Part shown: in pieces, positions 38,013 through 49,020 of the stretch
Layout: each line of letters opens with the position of its first letter
How positions within the stretch are numbered: the stretch's first letter is position 1
Source: Heliocidaris erythrogramma
Lineage: Eukaryota; Echinodermata; Echinoidea; Camarodonta; Echinometridae
Reading direction: 5' to 3'
NCBI GenBank assembly: GCA_025617745.1
Contig: CM046869.1
Location: 13,225,168 to 13,289,167, forward strand
Length of the DNA stretch: 64,000 nt
Translations under genes and position numbers: made by a program
The notes under the pieces: model-generated
The model's database searches: none
The model's input: the letters and a program-made list of their open reading frames with translations, nothing else
Told to the model about the DNA's origin: nothing

Positions 38013-38200
38013 ATCGCTTCTCGGCCTTTTGGCTAAGATCATGTGTAGTATCTGTTCTTTTCAGCTTAATATCTGAAACGCGACTCACCGAGTCGCTTGT
38101 ATATTAAACTGATTTTTGAACCAAGGCCATGGAATAGGGGCTTGCTCCATCCTGGCCACGGGTTGGCCCGGTATTGCAGTACCTCCGGGATCGGCCCACC
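38013..38200 (+). ncRNA. U2: U2 snRNA, copy 15
   Basis: Intact. Promoter of a third form (A'): GGTACAGCAGAC with GACTCGAGTATATTTTTCAA before the GAGCACCAATGGG start. Its unit is split by the foldback element, so the next U2 is 3789 bp away. Confidence 0.97.
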
Positions 38201-38593
38201 CCTAAGGGGGTAATAATAAACCAAAGAAAGAATCCTCCCTGTCCCCTCACCTCTCCATCTCCTCTCCACTAGTTGGTTTTAAAGATATTACCCATATTTC
38301 GAAGGGTAATGGCATCAGAAAATTACAGTGTTATTATAGTCTTTCTCTGTGACAACCATATTTCTGTTGGACTGTATATATAATAATATATAGCTTTGAA
38401 TACAGTATCTGTATAATTTTTACCTGTCAAATGTCTACAGAAAGTAGAAGAATCCCGTAGTGGTTCATGTATTTTCATTACGGGGATATATTGTGTCATG
38501 TCTCTCTTTCTATGCGTCTTGTTCTCGATACATTCCCCTTCTGTATTAATAATGATGATGATGATGATGAGGATGATAATAAGGTGCCATGTA

Positions 38594-38850
38594 AAAATGC
38601 CAGAGGAAAAAATGCCAGAGGAAAAAATGCCAGAGGTAAAAATGCCAGAGGTAAAAATGCCAGAGGTAAAAATGCCAGAGGTAAAAATGCCAGAGGAAAA
38701 AATGCCAGAGGTAAAAATGCCAGAGGAAAAAATGCCAGAGGTAAAAATGCCAGAGGTAAAAATGCAGAGGTAAAAATGCCAGAGAAAAAAATGCCAGAAA
38801 AAAAAAATGCCAGAGATAAAAATGCGAGAGGTAAAATGGCAGAGATAAAC
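38594..38850 (+). repeat. left arm: 15-bp minisatellite
   Basis: About fifteen tandem copies of AAAAATGCCAGAGGT with AGGA/AGGT alternatives, degenerating after 38765 (GCAGAGG, GAAAAAAATGCC, GCGAGAGG). It creates an artificial KNARG-repeat reading frame. Confidence 0.95.
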
Positions 38851-40022
38851 ACGCGATGGGTGATGTCAGGAACAAAAGGTAAAGAGGCAAAATATGCCAG
38901 CTGCATACTAGGAGAATACAGGTGAAAAATCAAGAGAAGAAATATAAAGGTCAAGAAGCAGACCTGACATCTGCTTGTTTTTTACTTTTTAGACTATTAA
39001 ATAGTTTGACCGGGTTTTTCTTGTCGAGCAGATCGTAGACCCAGCTTTTTTGTAATCGACGTACCATTTCATTATCCCGAATGGAATTTGGAACGAGAAG
39101 GAAGTCTGCAACTGATTTTTAGGTTTAGAGAAGGGAAAGGAGGTATGCAAAAATGACATCACCCTAATGTGGGACAGTCCTTTTGTGGGTAAATATGAAC
39201 CTTTTCGGAATTATGAACCTTGGAACATTCGGAATAATACAACAAATGTTCGGAATTGAGAACCCCCAGGCATGGGAAATTAGTCTTTCGGAAATACGAA
39301 CCTTCGGAAAAACGAGATGCCCCCGCATCATGATACTAACTGTATAACTTAAGGACACAGTACCTGTACATGTAGTAAAATAACTTGTACCAAATGATCT
39401 TGACTAGTTTGCTTTTCGTTATCTGTACTTGTACCTGCATCGTTTTCCTTTTACAGTTCTCCCTTCTTCAGCAAATGTACAGACTACAGGCCGTCACACA
39501 AACATCGAGCATTACAGCCTCGTCAACATTAATGGGGGAGGGTGGGGGGACACATCAAGGAGAATGTAATCGGGGGAATCTATTGAAACTGCATGATCCT
39601 TGAGGTCCACTCTGCAGCTAATAAAGCGAGTAAATAGACCTACAGAAAATAGAATTGAAGTTGCGAAGGTTAGGCATTCAGTTTATGATAATAATTAATA
39701 TTGCAATTATAACGAGACGTAATCTAAGAATTCATTATGAAATAATACTAAATTATAAGAAAGAGTATCGATAAGAAAAAACTGCACGAGACATTTCCTT
39801 TAATGCACTTTCGTATTCACATTAATTTAGAAATTGAACTATTTCTTTTCAGATGTGAACCCCTTTCTTATCTTTGCATGATGAAAACAAAATGAAAGGG
39901 ATTATTCATTTATTTGCACTTTACAATCAGAGAGACATGGACGGAACTCCATTTGAAAATGCTGGGGATTGTACAATGTCAACAAATTTGGGGACGCTTT
40001 TCTGACAACTTTTTCCTTTTAC
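38851..40022. other. central region of the foldback element, no gene seen
   Basis: Unique sequence of about 1.17 kb. It includes a cluster of CGGAATTATGAACC / CGGAATTGAGAACC / CGGAAATACGAACC motifs (39209-39310) in a loose tandem pattern. The longest frames (about 60-70 codons) have no recognisable domain. GGGGGAGGGTGGGGGG lies at 39534-39549. Confidence 0.6.
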
Positions 40023-40222
40023 ATTTACCACTAGCATTTTTTACCTCTGGCATTTTTACCACTGGCATTTTTACCACTGGCATTTTTACCTCTGGCATTT
40101 TTACCTCTGGCATTTTTACCACTGGCATTTTTTCCTCTGGCATTTTTACCTCTGGCATATTTTCCTCTGGCATTTTTCCTCTGGCATTTTTACCTCTGGC
40201 ATTTTTACCTCTGGCATTTTTT
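40023..40222 (-). repeat. right arm: 15-bp minisatellite, inverted
   Basis: Tandem ACCTCTGGCATTTTT, the reverse complement of the left arm, with ACCACTGGC variants near its inner end. The two arms can form a long imperfect hairpin in single-stranded DNA or RNA. Confidence 0.95.
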
Positions 40223-41062
40223 CACCGAACCGATAATAATGATAGTAATAATAATAATAATACTCGACAAGGAAAGAGCCTACATCAAGGGAATGTACAA
40301 GAGATCTGGCATGGCAGAGGTCTATTCCCAGCATCAGAGCAGAGGCTGGCGGACCAGGTACATGTGATACAAAGAAATGAATTATTGACAGAAGTCGAGA
40401 GGGAGGAGACCAAACGAAGGGTGGGCGTACCGGTAGCAGTGACAAGAAAGGGAAGAAGAGCAGAGAGAAGCGACAGCTCCGAAAGAAACAGCACACAAAA
40501 TACGCCTACTGATAGACTATAGGCGAGGAGCAGAAAGAGATAAAAGGGAGATTGTTGGAGATTAAAAAAAAGTGTAACCCCTAGTCTAAAAGCAATACCA
40601 AGAGAGAAACTTTTGAAAGAAACTCAAAACGTCAACTCGGTAATAAAGTTTCTCTCCTCAGGTAGCATTGAAGATACCAATGACCTTATCTATGCTGGAG
40701 CAACCCTAATAACAGAGAGGCTAGGTGTCAGAAAACGGGACAAAACAACAAAATCTCTCCATGGAATGGGAGACTTGAAAACCAGGTAAAGGGATGGAGA
40801 AAAGATCTATCGAGATTGACAGAGATCCAGAACGGTCATAGCAGAATGAATGATTTACCAACATCTCGATAACCAAGATATAACGCCATGGGAACAGAAG
40901 GGATGTGCGAGAGGAAGCAGGGGTACAAAGGATCAACTATACATCGACAAAGGAGGGATGAAAGACAGTAAGAAAAGGAAAACAAACTTGGCAATGGCAT
41001 GGATCGACTAGAGGAAAGCCGATGACATTGTCCCACACTCCTGGATCAACGAGTCTCTGGAA

Positions 41063-41440
41063 ATGCTGGGGGTTGTAGACAACATCAGAAGGTTCCTCAG
41101 CAAAAGTATAATTATACTAGATGGAGAACGAAGCTGGAAAGCAACGGTGAAGTGCTTAGGAGAGGTCACTATCAAGAGAGGAATCTTTCAAGGAGATGGT
41201 TTATTTCCACTGTTGTTTGTGCTGGCTATGACCCCATTATCACAGGTGCAAAGGAGATCCAGACTTGGTTTTGAATTCAAAAGCAAGGCAAAGATCAATC
41301 ATCTGTTAAACATGGATGACTTGAAATTATTTGGGAAGTCGGAGCGCGACATAGATTCTCTTATCAACCTTGTTCGAATCTTCAGTGAAGACATCGGTAT
41401 GCAGTTTGGGCTGATTCGATCAGTAATGGTGACGTCATGA
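41063..41440 (+). pseudogene. fossil RT core, unit 15 (beyond the foldback element)
   Basis: Identical in protein to unit 1. Its upstream decayed part starts near 40262. Confidence 0.8.
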
Positions 41441-41801
41441 GACATCATAAAGGTCGCTATTCATATCCGTATTCATTCTTCGGTGTATCCTTTGTCTTGG
41501 TTCATGAATATGTAGAAGGGTTGCGTGTGTCGTACATTTAGCATGTTAGGCCATGAATGTATAATATATACAAAAGATAGAAAATGATCTTATTATCACA
41601 TAAATGAGTAAAGTCATTCACCTCAAATGTTAGTTCATATTCTTTCCTTCCTGGGATATGCCATTTGTTTTTTGATAGCTTTTACTGTTTTTAAGTTCTC
41701 GTAGGGAATTGAGCACCAAAAGTCGATACAGCCGATTTTTCATCACCAATTTGTCTGAGCATTTTGATTCGAGTATATTTATCCAATGAGCACCAATCGG
41801 T

Positions 41802-41989
41802 ATCGCTTCTCGGCCTTTTGGCTAAGATCATGTGTAGTATCTGTTCTTTTCAGCTTAATATCTGAAACGCGACTCACCGAGTCGCTTGTATATTAAACTG
41901 ATTTTTGAACCAAGGCCATGGAATAGGGGCTTGCTCCATCCTGGCCACGGGTTGGCCCGGTATTGCAGTACCTCCGGGATCGGCCCACC
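41802..41989 (+). ncRNA. U2: U2 snRNA, copy 16
   Basis: Intact, class B promoter. The unit has one extra AAT in the microsatellite and hence a 2133-bp period. Confidence 0.97.
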
Positions 41990-43197
41990 CCTAAGGGGGT
42001 AATAATAAACCAAAGAAAGAATCCTCCCTGTCCCCTCACCTCTCCATCTCCTCTCCACTAGTTGGTTTTAAAGATATTACCCATATTTCGAAGGGTAATG
42101 GCATCAGAAAATTACAGTGTTATTATAGTCTTTCTCTGTGACAACCATATTTCTGTTGGACTGTATATATAATAATATATAGCTTTGAATACAGTATCTG
42201 TATAATTTTTACCTGTCAAATGTCTACAGAAAGTAGAAGAATCCCGTAGTGGTTCATGTATTTTCATTACGGGGATATATTGTGTCATGTCTCTCTTTCT
42301 ATGCGTCTTGTTCTCGATACATTCCCCTTCTGTATTAATAATGATGATGATGATGATGAGGATGATAATAATGATAGTAATAATAATAATAATAATACTC
42401 GACAAGGAAAGAGCCTACATCAAGGGAATGTACAAGAGATCTGGCATGGCAGAGGTCTATTCCCAGCATCAGAGCAGAGGCTGGCGGACCAGGTACATGT
42501 GATACAAAGAAATGAATTATTGACAGAAGTCGAGAGGGAGGAGACCAAACGAAGGGTGGGCGTACCGGTAGCAGTGACAAGAAAGGGAAGAAGAGCAGAG
42601 AGAAGCGACAGCTCCGAAAGAAACAGCACACAAAATACGCCTACTGATAGACTATAGGCGAGGAGCAGAAAGAGATAAAAGGGAGATTGTTGGAGATTAA
42701 AAAAAAGTGTAACCCCTAGTCTAAAAGCAATACCAAGAGAGAAACTTTTGAAAGAAACTCAAAACGTCAACTCGGTAATAAAGTTTCTCTCCTCAGGTAG
42801 CATTGAAGATACCAATGACCTTATCTATGCTGGAGCAACCCTAATAACAGAGAGGCTAGGTGTCAGAAAACGGGACAAAACAACAAAATCTCTCCATGGA
42901 ATGGGAGACTTGAAAACCAGGTAAAGGGATGGAGAAAAGATCTATCGAGATTGACAGAGATCCAGAACGGTCATAGCAGAATGAATGATTTACCAACATC
43001 TCGATAACCAAGATATAACGCCATGGGAACAGAAGGGATGTGCGAGAGGAAGCAGGGGTACAAAGGATCAACTATACATCGACAAAGGAGGGATGAAAGA
43101 CAGTAAGAAAAGGAAAACAAACTTGGCAATGGCATGGATCGACTAGAGGAAAGCCGATGACATTGTCCCACACTCCTGGATCAACGAGTCTCTGGAA

Positions 43198-43575
43198 ATG
43201 CTGGGGGTTGTAGACAACATCAGAAGGTTCCTCAGCAAAAGTATAATTATACTAGATGGAGAACGAAGCTGGAAAGCAACGGTGAAGTGCTTAGGAGAGG
43301 TCACTATCAAGAGAGGAATCTTTCAAGGAGATGGTTTATTTCCACTGTTGTTTGTGCTGGCTATGACCCCATTATCACAGGTGCAAAGGAGATCCAGACT
43401 TGGTTTTGAATTCAAAAGCAAGGCAAAGATCAATCATCTGTTAAACATGGATGACTTGAAATTATTTGGGAAGTCGGAGCGCGACATAGATTCTCTTATC
43501 AACCTTGTTCGAATCTTCAGTGAAGACATCGGTATGCAGTTTGGGCTGATTCGATCAGTAATGGTGACGTCATGA
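43198..43575 (+). pseudogene. fossil RT core, unit 16
   Basis: Identical in protein to unit 1. Confidence 0.8.
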
Positions 43576-43934
43576 GACATCATAAAGGTCGCTATTCATA
43601 TCCGTATTCATTCTTCGGTGTATCCTTTGTCTTGGTTCATGAATATGTAGAAGGGTTGCGTGTGTCGTACATTTAGCATGTTAGGCCATGAATTTATATA
43701 TACAAAAGATAGAAAATGATCTTATTATCACATAAATGAGTAAAGTCATTCTCCTCAAATGTTAGTTCATATTTTTTCCTTCTTGGAATATGCCATTTGT
43801 TTTTTGATAGCTTTTACCGTTTTTTAAGTTATCGTAGGAAAATGAGCACCAAAAGTCGGTACAGCAGACTTTTCATCACCAATTTGTCCGAGCATTTTGA
43901 TTCGAGTATATTTATCCAATGAGCACCAATCGGT

Positions 43935-44122
43935 ATCGCTTCTCGGCCTTTTGGCTAAGATCATGTGTAGTATCTGTTCTTTTCAGCTTAATATCTGAAA
44001 CGCGACTCACCGAGTCGCTTGTATATTAAACTGATTTTTGAACCAAGGCCATGGAATAGGGGCTTGCTCCATCCTGGCCACGGGTTGGCCCGGTATTGCA
44101 GTACCTCCGGGATCGGCCCACC
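43935..44122 (+). ncRNA. U2: U2 snRNA, copy 17
   Basis: Intact RNA with the same A-distal/B-proximal mosaic promoter as copy 14. The microsatellite downstream has lost one G (GATGAGATGATAAT, near 44488). Confidence 0.97.
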
Positions 44123-45326
44123 CCTAAGGGGGTAATAATAAACCAAAGAAAGAATCCTCCCTGTCCCCTCACCTCTCCATCTCCTCTCCACTAGTTGGTT
44201 TTAAAGATATTACCCATATTTCGAAGGGTAATGGCATCAGAAAATTACAGTGTTATTATAGTCTTTCTCTGTGACAACCATATTTCTGTTGGACTGTATA
44301 TATAATAATATATAGCTTTGAATACAGTATCTGTATAATTTTTACCTGTCAAATGTCTACAGAAAGTAGAAGAATCCCGTAGTGGTTCATGTATTTTCAT
44401 TACGGGGATATATTGTGTCATGTCTCTCTTTCTATGCGTCTTGTTCTCGATACATTCCCCTTCTGTATTAATAATGATGATGATGATGATGAGATGATAA
44501 TAATGATAGTAATAATAATAATAATACTCGACAAGGAAAGAGCCTACATCAAGGGAATGTACAAGAGATCTGGCATGGCAGAGGTCTATTCCCAGCATCA
44601 GAGCAGAGGCTGGCGGACCAGGTACATGTGATACAAAGAAATGAATTATTGACAGAAGTCGAGAGGGAGGAGACCAAACGAAGGGTGGGCGTACCGGTAG
44701 CAGTGACAAGAAAGGGAAGAAGAGCAGAGAGAAGCGACAGCTCCGAAAGAAACAGCACACAAAATACGCCTACTGATAGACTATAGGCGAGGAGCAGAAA
44801 GAGATAAAAGAGAGATTGTTGGAGATTAAAAAAAAGTGTAACCCCTAGTCTAAAAGCAATACCAAGAGAGAAACTTTTGAAAGAAACTCAAAACGTCAAC
44901 TCGGTAATAAAGTTTCTCTCCTCAGGTAGCATTGAAGATACCAATGACCTTATCTATGCTGGAGCAACCCTAATAACAGAGAGGCTAGGTGTCAGAAAAC
45001 GGGACAAAACAACAAAATCTCTCCATGGAATGGGAGACTTGAAAACCAGGTAAAGGGATGGAGAAAAGATCTATCGAGATTGACAGAGATCCAGAACGGT
45101 CATAGCAGAATGAATGATTTACCAACATCTCGATAACCAAGATATAACGCCATGGGAACAGAAGGGATGTGCGAGAGGAAGCAGGGGTACAAAGGATCAA
45201 CTATACATCGACAAAGGAGGGATGAAAGACAGTAAGAAAAGGAAAACAAACTTGGCAATGGCATGGATCGACTAGAGGAAAGCCGATGACATTGTCCCAC
45301 ACTCCTGGATCAACGAGTCTCTGGAA

Positions 45327-45704
45327 ATGCTGGGGGTTGTAGACAACATCAGAAGGTTCCTCAGCAAAAGTATAATTATACTAGATGGAGAACGAAGCTG
45401 GAAAGCAACGGTGAAGTGCTTAGGAGAGGTCACTATCAAGAGAGGAATCTTTCAAGGAGATGGTTTATTTCCACTGTTGTTTGTGCTGGCTATGACCCCA
45501 TTATCACAGGTGCAAAGGAGATCCAGACTTGGTTTTGAATTCAAAAGCAAGGCAAAGATCAATCATCTGTTAAACATGGATGACTTGAAATTATTTGGGA
45601 AGTCGGAGCGCGACATAGATTCTCTTATCAACCTTGTTCGAATCTTCAGTGAAGACATCGGTATGCAGTTTGGGCTGATTCGATCAGTAATGGTGACGTC
45701 ATGA
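45327..45704 (+). pseudogene. fossil RT core, unit 17
   Basis: Identical in protein to unit 1; the last intact RT core of the array. Confidence 0.8.
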
Positions 45705-46063
45705 GACATCATAAAGGTCGCTATTCATATCCGTATTCATTCTTCGGTGTATCCTTTGTCTTGGTTCATGAATATGTAGAAGGGTTGCGTGTGTCGTACA
45801 TTTAGCATGTTAGGCCATGAATTTATATATACAAAAGATAGAAAATGATCTTATTATCACATAAATGAGTAAAGTCATTCTCCTCAAATGTTAGTTCATA
45901 TTTTTTCCTTCTTGGAATATGCCATTTGTTTTTTGATAGCTTTTACCGTTTTTTAAGTTATCGTAGGAAAATGAGCACCAAAAGTCGGTACAGCAGACTT
46001 TTCATCACCAATTTGTCCGAGCATTTTGACTCGAGTATATTTTTCAAATGAGCACCAATGGGT

Positions 46064-46251
46064 ATCGCTTCTCGGCCTTTTGGCTAAGATCATGTGTAGT
46101 ATCTGTTCTTTTCAGCTTAATATCTGAAACGCGACTCACCGAGTCGCTTGTATATTAAACTGATTTTTGAACCAAGGCCATGGAATAGGGGCTTGCTCCA
46201 TCCTGGCCACGGGTTGGCCCGGTATTGCAGTACCTCCGGGATCGGCCCACC
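46064..46251 (+). ncRNA. U2: U2 snRNA, copy 18 (last uninterrupted copy)
   Basis: Intact, with an A'-type promoter like copy 15. It is followed by the shortened 1327-bp unit. Confidence 0.97.
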
Positions 46252-47390
46252 CCTAAGGGGGTAATAATAAACCAAAGAAAGAATCCTCCCTGTCCCCTCA
46301 CCTCTCCATCTCCTCTCCACTAGTTGGTTTTAAAGATATTACCCATATTTCGAAGGGTAATGGCATCAGAAAATTACAGTGTTATTATAGTCTTTCTCTG
46401 TGACAACCATATTTCTGTTGGACTGTATATATAATAATATATAGCTTTGAATACAGTATCTGTATAATTTTTACCTGTCAAATGTCTACAGAAAGTAGAA
46501 GAATCCCGTAGTGGTTCATGTATTTTCATTACGGGGATATATTGTGTCATGTCTCTCTTTCTATGCGTCTTGTTCTCGATACATTCCCCTTCTGTATTAA
46601 TAATGATGATGATGATGATGAGGATGATAATAATGATAGTAATAATAATAATAATACTCGACAAGGAAAGAGCCTACATCAAGGGAATGTACAAGAGATC
46701 TGGCATGGCAGAGGTCTATTCCCAGCATCAGAGCAGAGGCTGGCGGACCAGGTACATGTGATACAAAGAAATGAATTATTGACAGAAGTCGAGAGGGAGG
46801 AGACCAAACGAAGGGTGGGCGTACCGGTAGCAGTGACAAGAAAGGGAAGAAGAGCAGAGAGAAGCGACAGCTCCGAAAGAAACAGCACACAAAATACGCC
46901 TACTGATAGACTATAGGCGAGGAGCAGAAAGAGATAAAAGGGAGATTGTTGGAGATTAAAAAAAAGTGTAACCCCTAGTCTAAAAGCAATACCAAGAGAG
47001 AAACTTTTGAAAGAAACTCAAAACGTCAACTCGGTAATAAAGTTTCTCTCCTCAGGTAGCATTGAAGATACCAATGACCTTATCTATGCTGGAGCAACCC
47101 TAATAACAGAGAGGCTAGGTGTCAGAAAACGGGACAAAACAACAAAATCTCTCCATGGAATGGGAGACTTGAAAACCAGGTAAAGGGATGGAGAAAAGAT
47201 CTATCGAGATTGACAGAGATCCAGAACGGTCATAGCAGAATGAATGATTTACCAACATCTCGATAACCAAGATATAACGCCATGGGAACAGAAGGGATGT
47301 GCGAGAGGAAGCAGGGGTACAAATATACATCGACAAAGGAGGGATGAACATTTTGATTCGAGTATATTTTTCAAATGAGCACCATTGGGT

Positions 47391-47440
47391 ATCGCTTCTC
47401 GGCCTTTTGGCTAAGATCATGTGTAGTATCTGTTCTTTTC
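47391..47440 (+). ncRNA. U2 snRNA copy 19, 5' piece (nt 1-50), interrupted by Utopia-like element
   Basis: U2 nt 1-50 (to GTTCTTTTC), then foreign sequence. The promoter is A'-type with ACCATTGGG before the start. The gene resumes at U2 nt 38 at 48870, so nt 38-50 (13 nt) are present on both sides of the insert. Confidence 0.95.
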
Positions 47441-47519
47441 CCTCCCTGACCAAGGCAAGGCTGCGAGATCCCTCTCCAATGATGCGTTCGACAACGGTTC
47501 CTCCTGGCTGACATCCGGG

Positions 47520-48135
47520 AGCTTCATCAGGTTCTGCGAGTGGCGCTTCATCCATCGTGCCCGCCTGAATTGTCTACCAACCAACGCTGCAGCCAGACGG
47601 TGGAAGAGAGATGCTGTTACCAAGTGCAGACGCTGCGACTACCATCTGGAAACGCTCTCCTACATCATCAACAACTGTCGTCCCAACATGGTCCCGATCC
47701 GCCGCCGTCACAACCTCATCCAGGAACGGCTGGTGAAGGCTATTCAACATGGCGACGTGTACCAAGATCAGCATGTTCCCGGTGACCCCAATCCGCGCGA
47801 GAGACCTGACATCACTGTCATTGAGGGGAACAGGATCACAATTGTTGACGTCACCATTCCTTTCGACAATGGTCCTGAAGCCTGCTAGATTGCCGCACAA
47901 GCCAAACTGACAAAGTATAACACCTTGCGCCAGTCTCTCAGCGACCGTGGTTATGATGCCGAAGTCCACCCTTTCGTCATTGGTTCTCTCGGCACGTGGT
48001 TTGGAGACAACGAGAAGACGCTCAACCGACTTGGTGTAGCTCGTCGCTACCGTCCCTTGTTCCTGCATCGACTCCATCAAGGCCTCCCGTGACATCTATG
48101 TTGAACATGTCACCGGGCAGTGCCAGTATGAATAG
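47520..48135 (+). pseudogene. Utopia-like polyprotein C-terminus: zinc finger and restriction-like endonuclease
   Basis: Reading from 47523: WRFIHRARLNCLPTNAA, a CCHC-type finger KCRRCDYHLETLSYIINNC, then PNMVPIRRRHN, and the endonuclease core RPDITVIEGNRITIVDVTIP (PD...VDV, the PD-(D/E)XK-like pattern of R2/NeSL enzymes). FVIGSLGTW and NRLGVARRYR follow, and the end DSIKASRDIYVEH (other frame) is typical of the family. The enzyme nicks the target for target-primed reverse transcription. An in-frame TAG at 47886-47888 and a frameshift near 48060 kill it, and the RT domain is absent because of 5' truncation. Confidence 0.8.
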
Positions 48136-48323
48136 TGGACTTTAAGAGAAGATCTTTTGACATGTGCCTTATTCATTTTAATTGCAACTTGCCCTCTTGC
48201 GTAATTTTGTAATCGATAGTAAACGATCGATCATATTAGTATTTAATCGACACGATTTGGATGATTTGGCACAGAATTCATATTTCAATATGTTTTAATT
48301 GATATGCTACTTGAAACCCAAGA

Positions 48324-48605
48324 ATCCATGTAATCAGATGGCCTGCAGTTTGTAAACCACACATGATTTGTCATGTTTTTTATATTGGACTTTAATAATC
48401 ACCGAGGATCCATGTAATTCAGAAGGCCTGCAGCTTGTACTCTACACAGGATTCATCATGTCTTTTATATTGGACTTTAATAATCATCGAGGATCCATGT
48501 AATTCAGATGGCCTGCAGCTTGTAATGCTCACATGTTTTTGTCATGTTTTATAATGGATTTTGTCATCAAGGATCCATGTTATCAGAAGGCCTGCAGCTT
48601 GTATA
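48324..48605 (+). repeat. 80-85-bp tandem subrepeats in the Utopia-like 3' UTR
   Basis: Four copies begin with ATCCATGT(A)AT at 48324, 48408, 48493 and 48573, each with GGCCTGCAG-TTGTA a few bases later and most with TATTGGACTTTAATAATCA. They lie between the stop codon and the 3' junction. The rest of the UTR (48136-48323, 48606-48869) shows nothing else. Confidence 0.85.
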
Positions 48606-48869
48606 TTTACTTTAATTTCAAGATGTTTAAATTTAAGTCAATGCCATGTCTCAAGTTCCATTCAGTTCATTATGCAAAGATCATTATTCTCCCTCATGAC
48701 ACATTAATTTGTTATAATTTTGAGTGTTTTTTAAACGAGCACTGTCCCACATAATATCTAGATGTTACCCCGGTTAGGCTAATTTAAATCCATTCGGCAA
48801 CCATCATGTCGGTGGATTAACATAACATAACGTAAAAATTGTACTAAGTTTTGTAAAAACTGTAAATAA

Positions 48870-49020
48870 ATCTGTTCTTTTCAGCTTAATATCTGAAACG
48901 CGACTCACCGAGTCGCTTGTATATTAAACTGATTTTTGAACCAAGGCCATGGAATAGGGGCTTGCTCCATCCTGGCCACGGGTTGGCCCGGTATTGCAGT
49001 ACCTCCGGGATCGGCCCACC
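48870..49020 (+). ncRNA. U2 snRNA copy 19, 3' piece (nt 38-188)
   Basis: U2 nt 38-188 with no change seen; non-functional without its 5' end. Its 3' box is AAAGAAAGA at 49043-49051. Confidence 0.95.

Larger units (their letters stand above)
14644..38574 (+). repeat. U2 snRNA tandem array, main block
   Basis: Starts with a U2 3' part (nt 35-188) and continues through units starting at 16726, 18850, 20979, 23108, 25237, 27366, 29496, 31625, 33754, 35884 and 38013. The period is 2129 or 2130 bp from 18850 to 38013. Adjacent units between 18850 and 29496 look almost base-identical. The first two spacers belong to the older left-block type. The switch to the GAGGAT microsatellite and GGGATGTGCG/GGGTACAAAGG spacer variants happens within 16726-19410. 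Confidence 0.95.
38583..40231. mobile_element. foldback (TU-like) DNA element with minisatellite inverted arms
   Basis: A 1649-bp insertion splits the microsatellite of one U2 unit. It is flanked by an 8-bp direct repeat, GATAATAA (38575-38582 and 40232-40239), that is single in other units. Its ends are long inverted arms built of 15-bp tandem repeats (AAAAATGCCAGAGGT on the left, the reverse complement on the right). The central 1.1 kb has no convincing gene. Long repeat-built arms and an 8-bp duplication match foldback elements, including the sea urchin TU family as I remember it. No transposase is present, so it would be non-autonomous. Confidence 0.8.
40232..47390 (+). repeat. U2 snRNA tandem array, right block
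   Basis: Continues the unit split by the foldback element and includes units at 41802, 43935 and 46064 (2133 and 2129 bp). The last unit is only 1327 bp. About 800 bp, from the middle of the spacer (after GGAGGGATGAA, 47348) to the next promoter (ATTTTGATTCGAG), are deleted, so this unit has no RT core. Confidence 0.93.
47441..48869 (+). mobile_element. Utopia-like (NeSL-type, restriction-like endonuclease) retrotransposon, 5'-truncated
   Basis: A sense insertion in U2 between nt 50 and nt 38, with a 13-nt target duplication. It carries the C-terminal coding end of a retroelement with a zinc finger and restriction-like endonuclease, then a 3' UTR of about 730 bp ending ...GTAAATAA before ATCTGTTC. 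This differs in enzyme class from the Keno elements. U2-specific elements of the NeSL clade have been described as Utopia, and target and domain type agree. The name is not confirmed by alignment. Confidence 0.8.

Noticed and set aside
38594..38850. CRISPR-like regular repeats
   Set aside because: Repeats are directly adjacent with no spacers, and the context is eukaryotic.
38467..38954. 152-codon frames on both strands with a 5-residue repeat
   Set aside because: These are translations of the 15-bp minisatellite arm, which is open in several frames because 15 is a multiple of three and the repeat lacks stops.
44245..44760. 171-codon - strand frame unique to one unit
   Set aside because: Arises from a one-base loss in the microsatellite that fuses two spurious frames.
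47574..48095. 173-codon - strand frame opposite the Utopia-like endonuclease
   Set aside because: Shadow of the + strand coding remnant, which shows recognisable family motifs; the - strand product shows none.
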